Made by a program: the position numbers and the translations under genes. Below are positions 6,890 through 15,902 of a stretch of DNA of 64,000 nucleotides, one piece after another. The DNA is taken from positions 1 through 64,000 of the forward strand of contig SUVW01000002.1 in NCBI GenBank assembly GCA_015061815.1, given 5' to 3'. Source of the DNA: Lentisphaerota bacterium (GTDB lineage: Bacteria; Verrucomicrobiota; Lentisphaeria; Victivallales; Victivallaceae). The notes beneath the pieces were generated by a model that had not been told where the DNA came from, searched no databases, and was given only the letters and a program-made list of their open reading frames with translations. Position 1 is the first letter of the stretch; every line of letters begins with the position of its first letter.

Positions 6890-8923
6890 ATGAAGTATAT
6901 TCTGGAAATAATTGTTGTTTTCAATGTATTGCTTTTATCGGCAGGGATAAAAGTGAGCGTTGTTTCAGATCGTGGATCAAGACAGTACCGTTGCGGAGAA
7001 CAGGCGGTTTTTACCATTTCCGTAAAAGAAAAAAATATCCCGCTTGAATACGGAGTTGTAAAAGCCGTTTTATCCAATGGCACAACGATCCATGAAACCC
7101 GGATCATAGATTTAAGTCAGTATGAAAATGATAAAATCCGGATCAACGGAACTTCGGTTCAGCCGGATCTTTTGCGTTGTGATGTAAGCTATACCCATAA
7201 CGGCAAGGAGATCAAAAGTTCTTCCTGTGTGATATTTGATCCTGAAAAAATAATCCCGGCTTTACCCGAACCGGATGATTTCAAATCTTTCTGGGATGAT
7301 GCGTTATTGGAAAGCCGTACTTTCCCGGCTGTTAAAACCGAATTTACAGGAAGAAACAGCCTCGGATGCCGAATTTACAATATAACAATTCCAGTTCCCG
7401 GCGGCGTGGTCAGAGGCTTTTTATCCTATCCGCCGGAAAATGGAAAATATCCGGTGATAATTCAGGTTCCGGGGGCGGGAGCGGGAATGAGTGGTAATCC
7501 GGCTTCCGACAAGGAATTTATCTGGCTGTCTTTGAATGTTCATCAATACGATCCGGAAAATTGTCAGCAGGAGTATAAAAAACTTTGTGCGGCATCTCAT
7601 GCAAAAATTGCATACAGCGGCTGGGGGGCCTATATTTACGACGGAGCAGAATATCGCAAGAATTCTTATTATTACCGCGTTCTGCTGGGAATATCACGGG
7701 CGGTTGATTATGTTGCATCCCTGCCGGAAGCGATTCCGGAAAAAATCGGCTATTGCGGGGTAAGTCAGGGCGGTGGCATCGGCTTGATGCTGGCTGGTTT
7801 GAATAAAAAAATATCAGCAATAACAGTCGGGATACCGGCATTTTGCGACCATGGCGCTTTTCAGAAAAAACGGGCGGAGGCATGGCCTGAATATGGAAAA
7901 TTTTTCCGCAGTAAAAATAAACAATCATTTTCTGAGGTCTTGTATTTTGATGCGGCGAATTTTTCCCGCTACATTAATTGCCCGGTACGGATAACCGCCG
8001 GAATGAAAGATACTCTTTGTCCTTTACCGGCGGTGCTTGCCGCCTGGTCAGTTATCCCTTCTTGCGACAAACGGTTATTTATGGAACCGGAAACGGCTCA
8101 TGGAACCGGTTCGGCATTTCGTGATTCTGTAAATTGGCTCAAATCAACCTTGAAAGGAGAAAAAAATATGTCTTTGCAATTCGACTTACCGGTAACGGCT
8201 GATCAGTGGAACGGTTTTGACCGTTATAATTTCCGCATCGCTGATTGTGATGCATGGATCGTGAAACCCAAAGTGCCTGCACCGGGTAATAAATGGATGT
8301 GGTGCATGGAGTTTCCTGATGCATTCACTCCACGCTGCGGAGCATTGCAATTGCTGGAAAAAGGCTATTATATTGCCCATATCGTTGTCGGCAACACCTA
8401 CGGCTGCCCGGCGGCATTAAAACAATTTGAAAAATTTTATGAATTTGCCGTGAAAAGTGGTCTGTCTTCCAGAGTCGTCCTGCAGGGTTTAAGCCGAGGC
8501 GGACTTTATGCCTACCGTTTTGCCGAAATCGATCCGGACAGAATTTCAGTTATTTACGGAGATCATCCTGTTTGCGATATAAAGAGCTGGCCCGGCGGCA
8601 AAGGTAAAGGCAGCGGCAGTCAGAAAGACTGGTTGAATCTGATAAAGCTCTACGGTTTCAAAGATGAAGCTGAAGCACTTGCCTGGCAGGGAAATCCAGT
8701 GGATAGACTGCAGAAACTTGCTGATGCAGGCGTTAAAATAATCCATGTAGTCGGTGACAGCGACAGCGTCGTCCCTTACGAAGAAAACTCACTGCTGGTT
8801 GAAAAACGTTATCCGGCAATGGGCGGAGAATTCAAAATTATTCTGAAAAAAGGTATCGACCATCATCCGCACGGTTTGGATGATCCATCTGAAGTAGTGG
8901 ATTTTATACTGAAAAATAATTAA
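6890..8923 (+). CDS. Secreted double esterase: AXE1-type acetyl esterase fused to a second alpha/beta hydrolase
   Basis: A signal peptide (MKYILEIIVVFNVLLLSAG) is followed by an immunoglobulin-like region. Residues 120-420 are an acetyl xylan esterase/cephalosporin deacetylase-type hydrolase with nucleophile motif GVSQGGG, acid in AGMKDT and base in ETAHGTG. Residues 427-678 are a second hydrolase with GLSRGG, GDSDSVVP and DHHPHG. Both halves have complete triads. Such enzymes remove acetyl or other ester groups from polysaccharides so that glycosidases can act. ATG 6890 has AGCAGG seven bases upstream; an in-frame GTG at 6869 is less likely. At the junction an SD (AAAGGAG, 8153-8159) precedes an in-frame ATG at 8168, so the second half may also be made alone. 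It is the first gene of the plus-strand operon. Confidence 0.82.
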   Translation: MKYILEIIVVFNVLLLSAGIKVSVVSDRGSRQYRCGEQAVFTISVKEKNIPLEYGVVKAVLSNGTTIHETRIIDLSQYENDKIRINGTSVQPDLLRCDVSYTHNGKEIKSSSCVIFDPEKIIPALPEPDDFKSFWDDALLESRTFPAVKTEFTGRNSLGCRIYNITIPVPGGVVRGFLSYPPENGKYPVIIQVPGAGAGMSGNPASDKEFIWLSLNVHQYDPENCQQEYKKLCAASHAKIAYSGWGAYIYDGAEYRKNSYYYRVLLGISRAVDYVASLPEAIPEKIGYCGVSQGGGIGLMLAGLNKKISAITVGIPAFCDHGAFQKKRAEAWPEYGKFFRSKNKQSFSEVLYFDAANFSRYINCPVRITAGMKDTLCPLPAVLAAWSVIPSCDKRLFMEPETAHGTGSAFRDSVNWLKSTLKGEKNMSLQFDLPVTADQWNGFDRYNFRIADCDAWIVKPKVPAPGNKWMWCMEFPDAFTPRCGALQLLEKGYYIAHIVVGNTYGCPAALKQFEKFYEFAVKSGLSSRVVLQGLSRGGLYAYRFAEIDPDRISVIYGDHPVCDIKSWPGGKGKGSGSQKDWLNLIKLYGFKDEAEALAWQGNPVDRLQKLADAGVKIIHVVGDSDSVVPYEENSLLVEKRYPAMGGEFKIILKKGIDHHPHGLDDPSEVVDFILKNN

Positions 8924-8933
8924 AGAGTGGATT

Positions 8934-11429
8934 ATGGGAAAAAATATTGAAAATGTTGCCGATACCGGCAGCAGTAAGCAGGCAAGATTTCATAAACTTT
9001 TCGGAGATGCTTCTGAAATGTATTTGCCGGCATCACCTGAAACCATGAGTTCTTTACGGCGTGACGGAATGGATTTTCAGACATTCGTACTGCCCCGGGA
9101 ATATCCGGTGGTCAGCGATAATTTTCTGCCGGAAGCGGTGAAAAATATCGCCGTTCCGCAGTTTGAGGTGCAGCCGGGGGAATTTTTCGTATTTCAAATC
9201 ATGGTATGGGCACCGGAAACCGGGATCGGCGGGGTGTCGGTAAATGCCGATTCCTGGCAGGTATTTACTCCCGCAGGAAATATCCGTGCAGGAAAAGTCA
9301 AAACTTTCTTTCTCGGAAAAAGCTTCCCGACAGGATCTCATGGATTGGTCAGGGAAAAGTTTATTATCTCCTCAACTTCTCACGGTGAATTGATTCTGGA
9401 GCAGTCGTTCAATATTTCCGGTGAAATTTTAAGTGACGGCGGAGAATCAGATGATAACCGTTGTGCCAGATTACGCTGGTTGAATTCTGATATCGGCAGA
9501 GAAGATACGGTATTCGATCCTTACATTCCGTTGAGCCGCAAGGAGCGGAAAATAACTTTTCTCGGTCATACTGTAACTCTGGATGAAAATGGCCTGCCCT
9601 GCAGTATCACCTCAAATTTCTATAATAGCAATCAAAAAACCGGTGGTCCGGAAAAGGAACTTTTGAGCAAACCGCTGCAATTCAGCTGCAATGGTTCTTC
9701 ATTCCTTGGTTCTGATCTGACCTTTACTTCAGAATCGGCAAGCCGCATAAGCTGGGAAGTATCCGGGTGTCTGGGAAAAACAGCTGCCCGCTTGAACGGT
9801 TTTCTGGAATTTGACGGTTTTATGCGGTTTCAATTGGAATGTACCGGAGCCGGAGAATTTTTTCTGGACCTGGAGTGTCAGAACCATGAATTTTTCATGG
9901 GTTTGGGCCGCAAAGGTGATAAAGCTCCGGAAAAATTTCTCTGGCACTGGGATAAACTTGCCTGGCAGGATGGGTGTTTTCTGGGAAATATTGACGGTGG
10001 AATCAAATTACGCCTGTTTGACCGCCGGTCGCACCGCCCTTTGACCAATTGTTACTATCACTTCCGTGAACTTCATTTGCCTGAAGCATGGCATAATAAC
10101 GGAGCAGGCGGTATTTCCATCGACGGCAGCCATGTCAGAGCTTTTTCAGGCAGTCTTGATTCCGGAATGCACGATTTCGGTTTTGAACTGCAAATCACGC
10201 CATTCAAACCGGTCAATATGGAAAAACATTTGAGAACCCGTACATTCCACCCGCAAATGCCATCCTTTGCCGATGCGGATGATGAATATTGCGGAATCGA
10301 TTTCCCGATGCTGCAAAAATTGGGGATCAACCGTCTGGTTCTGCATCACGGAATCGCTGCAAATCCATTTATAAATTATCCTTTTACTGCAGAAGCTCTC
10401 GGAATATTGCGTAAAATCACAGATAAAGCTCACCAGTCGGGTATGGAAGTGGAGCTTTATTACACAGTGAGGGAATTATCTATCCATCCGGCAGAATTTC
10501 ATGCCTTCCGGGGAATGAAAGGGGAAATATTTTTCCCGGGTTCGGGGCCGGATTCGCTTCCGGTGACCAATTATGCCGGGCAAAATCCCTACCTGAAAGA
10601 ATATCTGGATTTCCCGTATCTTCCTGCATGGGGGGAAGTGATAAAAAATGGCGTAAATAAAAATAATATCGATCTGGCTTTGGAAGTAACTCCGGAAAGC
10701 AGGCGGATGGAAAATTTTTATCTGGAAGGCTTGCGGTATTTATTGGAAAAATGTCCTTTAGACGGTTTGTATATTGATGATTCAGCCTTGTCACGCGAAG
10801 GATTTCAGCGGCTGCACCGGATATTCCGCAAGTACCGGCATAAAGCTCCATCGCTGGATTTCCACGCATGGAATCCATATGAACCGGAGTGGACAAAACA
10901 GGATTTCGGCAAATGTACCCCTGCCATGCGGGATATGAGTATTCTGCCTTATATGACCAATTTGTGGTTCGGAGAAAGTTTTGATTATGAAAAATCATCT
11001 CCGGATTTTTATCTGACAGAAATCTCCGGTTTGCTTTTCGGTCTGCCGGGGCAAATGCTTTCCAATCCCAATCAATATCGCGGGATCGTTTACGGCATGA
11101 CATCCCGTTACGGCTGGCAGGGGGAACCGCAGAATATCTGGACGTTTCTGGATAGCTTCGGCATAGATGGGTTAAATTTTGAATATTTTCCGCAAAATAT
11201 ATCATTGCCGTTGGATATTCCGCCGGAAGCAAAGATCAGATATTCCATTTTCAGTAACCGTGACGGTAAAAAATTTATTGCACTTGCTTCATGGGATGAG
11301 CAGGAATTGCACTTGCAGTTGACCGACCGGAACTGGCAGATTGAAACGATTTCTGATTTTCAGAAAGCAACTGATGGCCAGATAATTATTCCGCCCGGTA
11401 AAGGAGTGATAATAACAAGTAAAAAATGA
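8934..11429 (+). CDS. Glycoside hydrolase-like protein (DUF6067/GH123-related)
   Basis: This 831-residue protein has an N-terminal beta-sandwich half and a C-terminal TIM-barrel half. The segment LRWLNSDIGREDTVFDPYIPL followed by FLGHTVTLDENGLPCSI is typical, as I recall it, of the large DUF6067 proteins common in Lentisphaerota and Planctomycetota. The barrel has LVLHHG, VELYYTVREL and CPLDGLYIDDSALSREG; the YIDD aspartates lie at a strand end where catalytic acids are expected. No signal peptide is visible, so it may act in the cytoplasm on imported oligosaccharides, or the true N-terminus differs. It starts 10 bases after the esterase stop. The substrate is unknown. Confidence 0.65.
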   Translation: MGKNIENVADTGSSKQARFHKLFGDASEMYLPASPETMSSLRRDGMDFQTFVLPREYPVVSDNFLPEAVKNIAVPQFEVQPGEFFVFQIMVWAPETGIGGVSVNADSWQVFTPAGNIRAGKVKTFFLGKSFPTGSHGLVREKFIISSTSHGELILEQSFNISGEILSDGGESDDNRCARLRWLNSDIGREDTVFDPYIPLSRKERKITFLGHTVTLDENGLPCSITSNFYNSNQKTGGPEKELLSKPLQFSCNGSSFLGSDLTFTSESASRISWEVSGCLGKTAARLNGFLEFDGFMRFQLECTGAGEFFLDLECQNHEFFMGLGRKGDKAPEKFLWHWDKLAWQDGCFLGNIDGGIKLRLFDRRSHRPLTNCYYHFRELHLPEAWHNNGAGGISIDGSHVRAFSGSLDSGMHDFGFELQITPFKPVNMEKHLRTRTFHPQMPSFADADDEYCGIDFPMLQKLGINRLVLHHGIAANPFINYPFTAEALGILRKITDKAHQSGMEVELYYTVRELSIHPAEFHAFRGMKGEIFFPGSGPDSLPVTNYAGQNPYLKEYLDFPYLPAWGEVIKNGVNKNNIDLALEVTPESRRMENFYLEGLRYLLEKCPLDGLYIDDSALSREGFQRLHRIFRKYRHKAPSLDFHAWNPYEPEWTKQDFGKCTPAMRDMSILPYMTNLWFGESFDYEKSSPDFYLTEISGLLFGLPGQMLSNPNQYRGIVYGMTSRYGWQGEPQNIWTFLDSFGIDGLNFEYFPQNISLPLDIPPEAKIRYSIFSNRDGKKFIALASWDEQELHLQLTDRNWQIETISDFQKATDGQIIIPPGKGVIITSKK

Positions 11430-11462
11430 GCAGATAGTGCTTTCTGTTGAGCAAATCGTTAA
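11427..11462 (+). promoter_or_regulatory. Candidate AraC-type operator, copy 2 (two half-sites)
   Basis: TTGAGCAAATCGTTAA (11447-11462) matches the 6849-6864 site at 15 of 16 bases. A related half-site, TGAGCAGATAGT, begins at 11427, exactly 21 bp (two helical turns) before TGAGCAAATCGT at 11448. AraC proteins are known to bind direct repeats with this spacing. The position before the pseudopilin gene suggests an internal, co-regulated promoter. Confidence 0.45.
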
Positions 11463-11543
11463 GGAAAATGCTTTTTCGCAGAGTTACATTAAACAACGTA
11501 CAATAATGGTTTTATATCATAAAAAAAATAAAAGGAGGTAAGA

Positions 11544-12263
11544 ATGCAGAAAAACAGATTTACAATAATTGAATTACTTATCGTCTTCATCGGTATTCTG
11601 ATTTTTTCAGGTTTGGCGATCCCCCTGTTCGGAAATATCGATTCTTCAGCCGGCAGAATGAGCTGTGAAGATTCTTTGAAAAAGCTGATGGCGGGCTGTC
11701 TCTCTTATCAGGCGGATAACAACGGTTACTACCCATTGGCGACAGCGGATGCGGCAAATAAACCGGATGTCTGGATCGGATTGGTTCAGACCTCTATGCT
11801 GAAAAAATATGTGCCGCAATCAATTTCTCTCTGGGGATGTCCGGAAAACAAACTGCCGAAAAAAGCGTTGGGCAGAAGCTATGCCTATAATTACGGTTAC
11901 AATTTCTGGGCCTTTTCCAAAGGAATGCAGTTGAAGAACAATGCCGGATTTACCAACGACATGTTCAAAAATGAAAAAAATCCTGCCAACACCGTGGTAT
12001 TTCAGGATGGAGCAAACAGAATGAATACTCCGGGAATAATCCACTGGTCGGAACAGCATATGAATCCGCAGGTGCAGAAAAGTGCCGCATCGACAGCCCA
12101 TAATAACGGAGCTGTTGTCAATGCCGGTTTTGCCGACGGTCATGTTGCAGTATTGAATGCCCCTGAACAAACCTGGAACGACAGACGGAAAAACGGAGCA
12201 TTTTTTAAAGAAGTTTTCCCTGATGCAGCATTCTGCTATCATACTAACTATATAACCAAATAA
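11544..12263 (+). CDS. Pseudopilin-like secreted protein with prepilin-type leader
   Basis: The N-terminus KNRFTIIELLIVFIGILIF is a type IV pilin/type II secretion leader: a short basic stretch, cleavage before Phe, Glu at +5 and a hydrophobic helix. The remaining 200 residues form a globular domain with WGCPENK, a Tyr/Asn-rich YAYNYGYNFW stretch and the C-terminal NAGFADGHVAVL motif of the DUF1559-like family. A strong AAGGAGG precedes ATG 11544. Proteins of this kind are extremely numerous in Lentisphaerota and are thought to form surface or secretion-related filaments, though their role is not established. It lies directly before a paralogue and within the glycan locus. Confidence 0.85.
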   Translation: MQKNRFTIIELLIVFIGILIFSGLAIPLFGNIDSSAGRMSCEDSLKKLMAGCLSYQADNNGYYPLATADAANKPDVWIGLVQTSMLKKYVPQSISLWGCPENKLPKKALGRSYAYNYGYNFWAFSKGMQLKNNAGFTNDMFKNEKNPANTVVFQDGANRMNTPGIIHWSEQHMNPQVQKSAASTAHNNGAVVNAGFADGHVAVLNAPEQTWNDRRKNGAFFKEVFPDAAFCYHTNYITK

Positions 12264-12278
12264 AAAAGGAAAGTACCA

Positions 12279-13319
12279 ATGAAAAAGTTTACCCTTATCG
12301 AACCTCTGGTGTGTGCTGCTTGTAAAGTTAGGGTTTTGCCGTTTTATTACCTCAAAATAATTTATAAAAACGACACATCCTTACGCCCGCAAGGGCGCAC
12401 TTCACGCATTTTTGACAGCGGTCAAAAATGCTCTTCACACCTTCACATCTTCACTCAATCAGCGTTCACGCTGATTGAACTTCTGGTTACTACTGCACAA
12501 CAGAACTGTTTTTCAAAAATAAAAAAATACACATCCTTACGCCCGCAAGGGCGCACTTCACGCATTTTTGGCGGAAGCAAAAAATGCTCTTCACACCTTC
12601 ACATCTTCACTCAATCAGCGTTCACGCTGATTGAACTATTGGTCGTGATTGCGATAATCGCCATTCTGGCAGCAATTTTGCTGCCCGCCTTGAACAGTGC
12701 CAGAGATTCCGGCAGAACTGCCAGCTGTATATCTTCTTTGAAGCAAATCGGCAGCGGAGTAATGATGTATTGTGATGCGAATGACGGTTATTACATGTGC
12801 AGTGCCAAAGATACCACGATCTCAGACGGCGGCGGCTGGGGTGTGATCCAACTCAAATTGATGGAACCTTATTGTCCCAAAGAGGTGATTGTATGGGGAT
12901 GCCCGGGCAACTCAGGTGCAAAATCGACCACCAACAATACTTACTATTTTAATTACGCTTACAATGCTTATGGTTTTGCTCCGGAAATGCATGTTCCAGG
13001 AAATGGCGGTTTCAAATCCAATATGTTCAGAGGTCAGAAAAGTTCTTCCAACACCGTTATTTTTCAGGATAGTACCAGTTCCACCAATACCGCCCACCTG
13101 GTTCACTGGGCTGAGACTTATATGAATCCGAACTGTGCCGGTTCGATTGCATCAACTGCTCATAAGGCGGGTAAAACCGTTAATGCTGCGTGGGCAGACG
13201 GTCATGCTTCCAGTCTGTCAGCTCCGTATGACACCTGGGAATACAAACGCAGCAACGGTTCTGCATTCGGCTATACATTTGCGGATGCGACATTCTGGTA
13301 TCACACCAATTTCAAATAA
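12279..13319 (+). CDS. Pseudopilin-like protein with three stacked prepilin motifs and an in-frame repeat insertion
   Basis: The C-terminal 220 residues are a normal paralogue of the preceding pseudopilin ([28 protein letters not shown]). The N-terminus is abnormal: FTLIEPLV at residues 4-11, then FTLIELLV near residues 63-70, and [17 protein letters not shown] near residue 115. Motifs two and three each end a copy of the same 37-residue segment ([13 protein letters not shown] ... [13 protein letters not shown]) encoded by a direct repeat. Only the third motif is followed by a real hydrophobic helix. The frame is open through both copies, so the protein could be made, but a leader of more than 110 residues would be exceptional for prepilin peptidase. 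Functional translation may start further in, or the gene may be crippled. Confidence 0.75.
   Translation: MKKFTLIEPLVCAACKVRVLPFYYLKIIYKNDTSLRPQGRTSRIFDSGQKCSSHLHIFTQSAFTLIELLVTTAQQNCFSKIKKYTSLRPQGRTSRIFGGSKKCSSHLHIFTQSAFTLIELLVVIAIIAILAAILLPALNSARDSGRTASCISSLKQIGSGVMMYCDANDGYYMCSAKDTTISDGGGWGVIQLKLMEPYCPKEVIVWGCPGNSGAKSTTNNTYYFNYAYNAYGFAPEMHVPGNGGFKSNMFRGQKSSSNTVIFQDSTSSTNTAHLVHWAETYMNPNCAGSIASTAHKAGKTVNAAWADGHASSLSAPYDTWEYKRSNGSAFGYTFADATFWYHTNFK
12373..12484 (+). repeat. Palindromic prepilin-leader element, copy 1
   Basis: About 112 bp, repeated at 12529-12640 with a period of exactly 156 bp (52 codons). It contains three hairpins: CGCCC-GCAA-GGGCG (12384-12397), an 11-bp stem GCATTTTTGAC-AGCG-GTCAAAAATGC (12406-12431), and AATCAGCG-TTCA-CGCTGATT (12457-12476). 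TTCAC also recurs every nine bases around 12434-12455. Its 3' end encodes FTLIEL. Confidence 0.85.
12529..12640 (+). repeat. Palindromic prepilin-leader element, copy 2
   Basis: The second copy differs from copy 1 mainly in the middle hairpin, where the loop side reads GGCGGAAGCA but the GCATTTTT/AAAAATGC arms pair and the length is unchanged. The outer hairpins are identical (12540-12553 and 12613-12632). The hydrophobic pilin helix follows directly. Confidence 0.85.
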
Positions 13320-13403
13320 GTCAGAATTTTTGAAAATTTTGCCGGTACAGGGTATTTGTGCCTTTTTTCCGGAAAAAGAAAATAAATTAAGGTAATGTCA
13401 ATA

Positions 13404-15902
13404 ATGAAATCTCATTTTTTTGCAGCCGCAGTGATTATATCAACTGCAATCACTGCCTTTTCCGCTCCGCCGGAAACGGCACTTTTGAGCCGTTGGAAAT
13501 TTGATGAGGGATATGGCACAGGCTCCTCCGATTCCTCTCCGGTAAGAAATCATCAGGCGAAAATAATCAACGGCCAATGGATCGATGGTATATCCGGTAA
13601 AGCTGTCGAGTTTGACGGCAGCGGTTATGCGGAAACTCCGTTACCGGGCAGTATTGTGCCTCTGAATGGTTTTACTATCGATTTTTATTTCAGACCCGGC
13701 AATACCAGAAATTATCAGTATGTTTTCGGAGCAAAATGCAATCCATCTCCGGGTGTACCGGGCTTTGGCATATTTATCCGTCTTGCCCAGGGAACATTTC
13801 TTGAATGCGGTATCAGCACTTCCCGCGGATGGCAGGAAGTTAAATACTTTGGAACAATGGAAAAAGGTAAATGGTACCGTTTTACCATGATCGTGGAAAA
13901 GGGACGTTACCGGGTATTTCTGGATGGCAAACAGTATGGCGAAAGAGTCATCCCTGAAGTGAAATATAACAACGCCCTGCTTTTTTATGCCGGACGCAAT
14001 CCCTGGACCGAGAAAGATAAATTTATCGGTGCGATTGATGAGTTGAATTATTACAACCGGGCGATTGATCCGGAGGAACTTTTTGCCGATGATCCGCTGG
14101 CTGGAGAAAAAAATGCTGCAGTAAAAGAATATGAAGCGGCGGCAAAGTATTTCTATTTGTGCAAATTGGTGCGGCAAAAAGCATTGCCGGTCGAGTTGGA
14201 TGAAGTGAAAAAACTTTTTACCGATTATGCTGCAAACCGGGCAGAGATCCGGAAAAAACTTGATATTCTGGGGAAAAAATCAGCACAACCGGATTTTGAA
14301 TATACTGCCTGCGGAAAAGTTTATACAGTTTCACCGACATCTCCAAGTGCAATTCTGCCCGATGATGATCCGGCGGCAAAAGGAGCATTGGCAGCCAAAG
14401 AGCTTATGACAGTCGCAGCACAGGGGGAGTATGAAGCAGCAAGTTTCATATTCCGGGCGGCAAAAAATTTGAAAAATGTTTCGGTCAAAGTTGAATTACC
14501 GGGATTTCCGCAGAAAAATATCGATATAAAATATCTGATCTGTTGGCTGCGGGATGGCGGAGCATGGTCGAAACACTTGAATAGTACCCGTTCTCTGCCG
14601 TCTCCGGTTCCGGAATTGCTGGTCAATGACCCGGAATTCATCAATCGCCGTTTTGATCTGCAACCCCCGCTTATTACCGGAAACGGCAGTAAAGTCATTC
14701 CGGTAAAAGATGCTGATAAATTATTACCGTGCAATATCGGTGCCGGAAAAAATCAGCAGTATATTATAACCTTTAATACCGGTAAAGATGTCAAATCCGG
14801 AATTTACCGGGGCAAAGTGATTTTAAGCTCCGGTTCGGAAAAAATTGCAGAAATACCGCTGACATTGCGGGTAGTGCCGGTAAAACTGCCTGCTGCGATG
14901 ACCAGATATGATTTAGATTCTCCCATTGAATACAGCGTTTATTATTGGGGACATCCAACCTTTGATAAAGTCGTGCCTCTGGGCGGCGTTATGCGTTCGA
15001 TGGAACGTTTTGAAGCCGAGATGAAAAATCTGGCAGCACATGGTATAACTTCACCGGCATTCACCTTGCGCGGAGCAAAGTACCAATATGAGCGGCCGGC
15101 AGAGAACCGTCATGCCATCAGACTTGCTGTGAAAAACGGTTTATGCCGCAATGGCATTTATTTCGGCGGTTCCATTGATGCCCGTGCCAGAAGTAAAGCT
15201 CAGCTTGAAGAAGTTTACAACCGGGTGAATAAACTTATCAGAATGATTCGTGCTGCCGGAGTGAAAAGTCCGGTGTATATATATGGACAGGATGAACAAA
15301 CCACCAAACTGGAACATGAAGTACAATTCCCTGCCAAACATGCCATTCACAGAGCCGGAGCATTGAATTGGGTCAGCACTTTCCCTGATGCCTTTGATTA
15401 TGTCAAAGAAAGTAAAACTCTTGATCTTGCCAATGCTTATGGTGTGCCAAGCCGTGAAGAAGCTGCCAAATGGCACAGTATCGGCAGCAAAGTCTGGAAC
15501 TACGGGGCTCCGCAGGCAGGTGAATGGGATCCGTCTGTTTACCGCCGTAATGCAGGTATGGTTTTGTGGTCAAATAATTATGACGGATTTTGTGATTACT
15601 GTTATTGTGATCCTTTTGTCATCGACAGCAAAAGACAATTCAATCCCTATTTTCTCGGATACGGATTTGTGGTACCGACCATTAACGGGGTGATCAACAC
15701 TCTGGCATGGGAAGGATTCAGGGAAGCATCTGATGATGTACGTTTCATTACCGCCTTGCGTTTGCTCGCCAGAAATAAAGGCATTGATGAATTGAAAAAA
15801 GCTGATGCATTTCTTGATTCATTCAAGCCTGTTGAAGATGATGTTGAATTGATCAGATATATGATCATCGATGAAATTATCAAACTCAAAGAGGTAAAAT
15901 AA
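13404..15902 (+). CDS. Secreted LamG plus GH123-like glycosidase
   Basis: A signal peptide (MKSHFFAAAVIISTAITAFSA) precedes a LamG/concanavalin-like domain at about residues 25-230 (LLSRWKFDEGYGT, GFTIDFYFRP, GAIDELNYYNRAI), which probably binds carbohydrate. After a helical linker comes a beta-sandwich and then a TIM barrel at about residues 490-830. In the barrel IYGQDEQ carries an Asp-Glu pair of the kind used by GH20/GH123 enzymes for substrate-assisted cleavage of N-acetylhexosaminides. ATG 13404 fits the SD AAGG (13389-13392) better than ATG 13395, which is only two bases from it. The stop overlaps the next start by one base. A true GH123 specificity is inferred, not proven. Confidence 0.7.
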   Translation: MKSHFFAAAVIISTAITAFSAPPETALLSRWKFDEGYGTGSSDSSPVRNHQAKIINGQWIDGISGKAVEFDGSGYAETPLPGSIVPLNGFTIDFYFRPGNTRNYQYVFGAKCNPSPGVPGFGIFIRLAQGTFLECGISTSRGWQEVKYFGTMEKGKWYRFTMIVEKGRYRVFLDGKQYGERVIPEVKYNNALLFYAGRNPWTEKDKFIGAIDELNYYNRAIDPEELFADDPLAGEKNAAVKEYEAAAKYFYLCKLVRQKALPVELDEVKKLFTDYAANRAEIRKKLDILGKKSAQPDFEYTACGKVYTVSPTSPSAILPDDDPAAKGALAAKELMTVAAQGEYEAASFIFRAAKNLKNVSVKVELPGFPQKNIDIKYLICWLRDGGAWSKHLNSTRSLPSPVPELLVNDPEFINRRFDLQPPLITGNGSKVIPVKDADKLLPCNIGAGKNQQYIITFNTGKDVKSGIYRGKVILSSGSEKIAEIPLTLRVVPVKLPAAMTRYDLDSPIEYSVYYWGHPTFDKVVPLGGVMRSMERFEAEMKNLAAHGITSPAFTLRGAKYQYERPAENRHAIRLAVKNGLCRNGIYFGGSIDARARSKAQLEEVYNRVNKLIRMIRAAGVKSPVYIYGQDEQTTKLEHEVQFPAKHAIHRAGALNWVSTFPDAFDYVKESKTLDLANAYGVPSREEAAKWHSIGSKVWNYGAPQAGEWDPSVYRRNAGMVLWSNNYDGFCDYCYCDPFVIDSKRQFNPYFLGYGFVVPTINGVINTLAWEGFREASDDVRFITALRLLARNKGIDELKKADAFLDSFKPVEDDVELIRYMIIDEIIKLKEVK

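Noticed and set aside
12373-12640. CRISPR-like direct repeats
   Set aside because: Only two copies, each about 112 bp, with a single 44-bp spacer, inside an open coding frame; no cas genes in the window.
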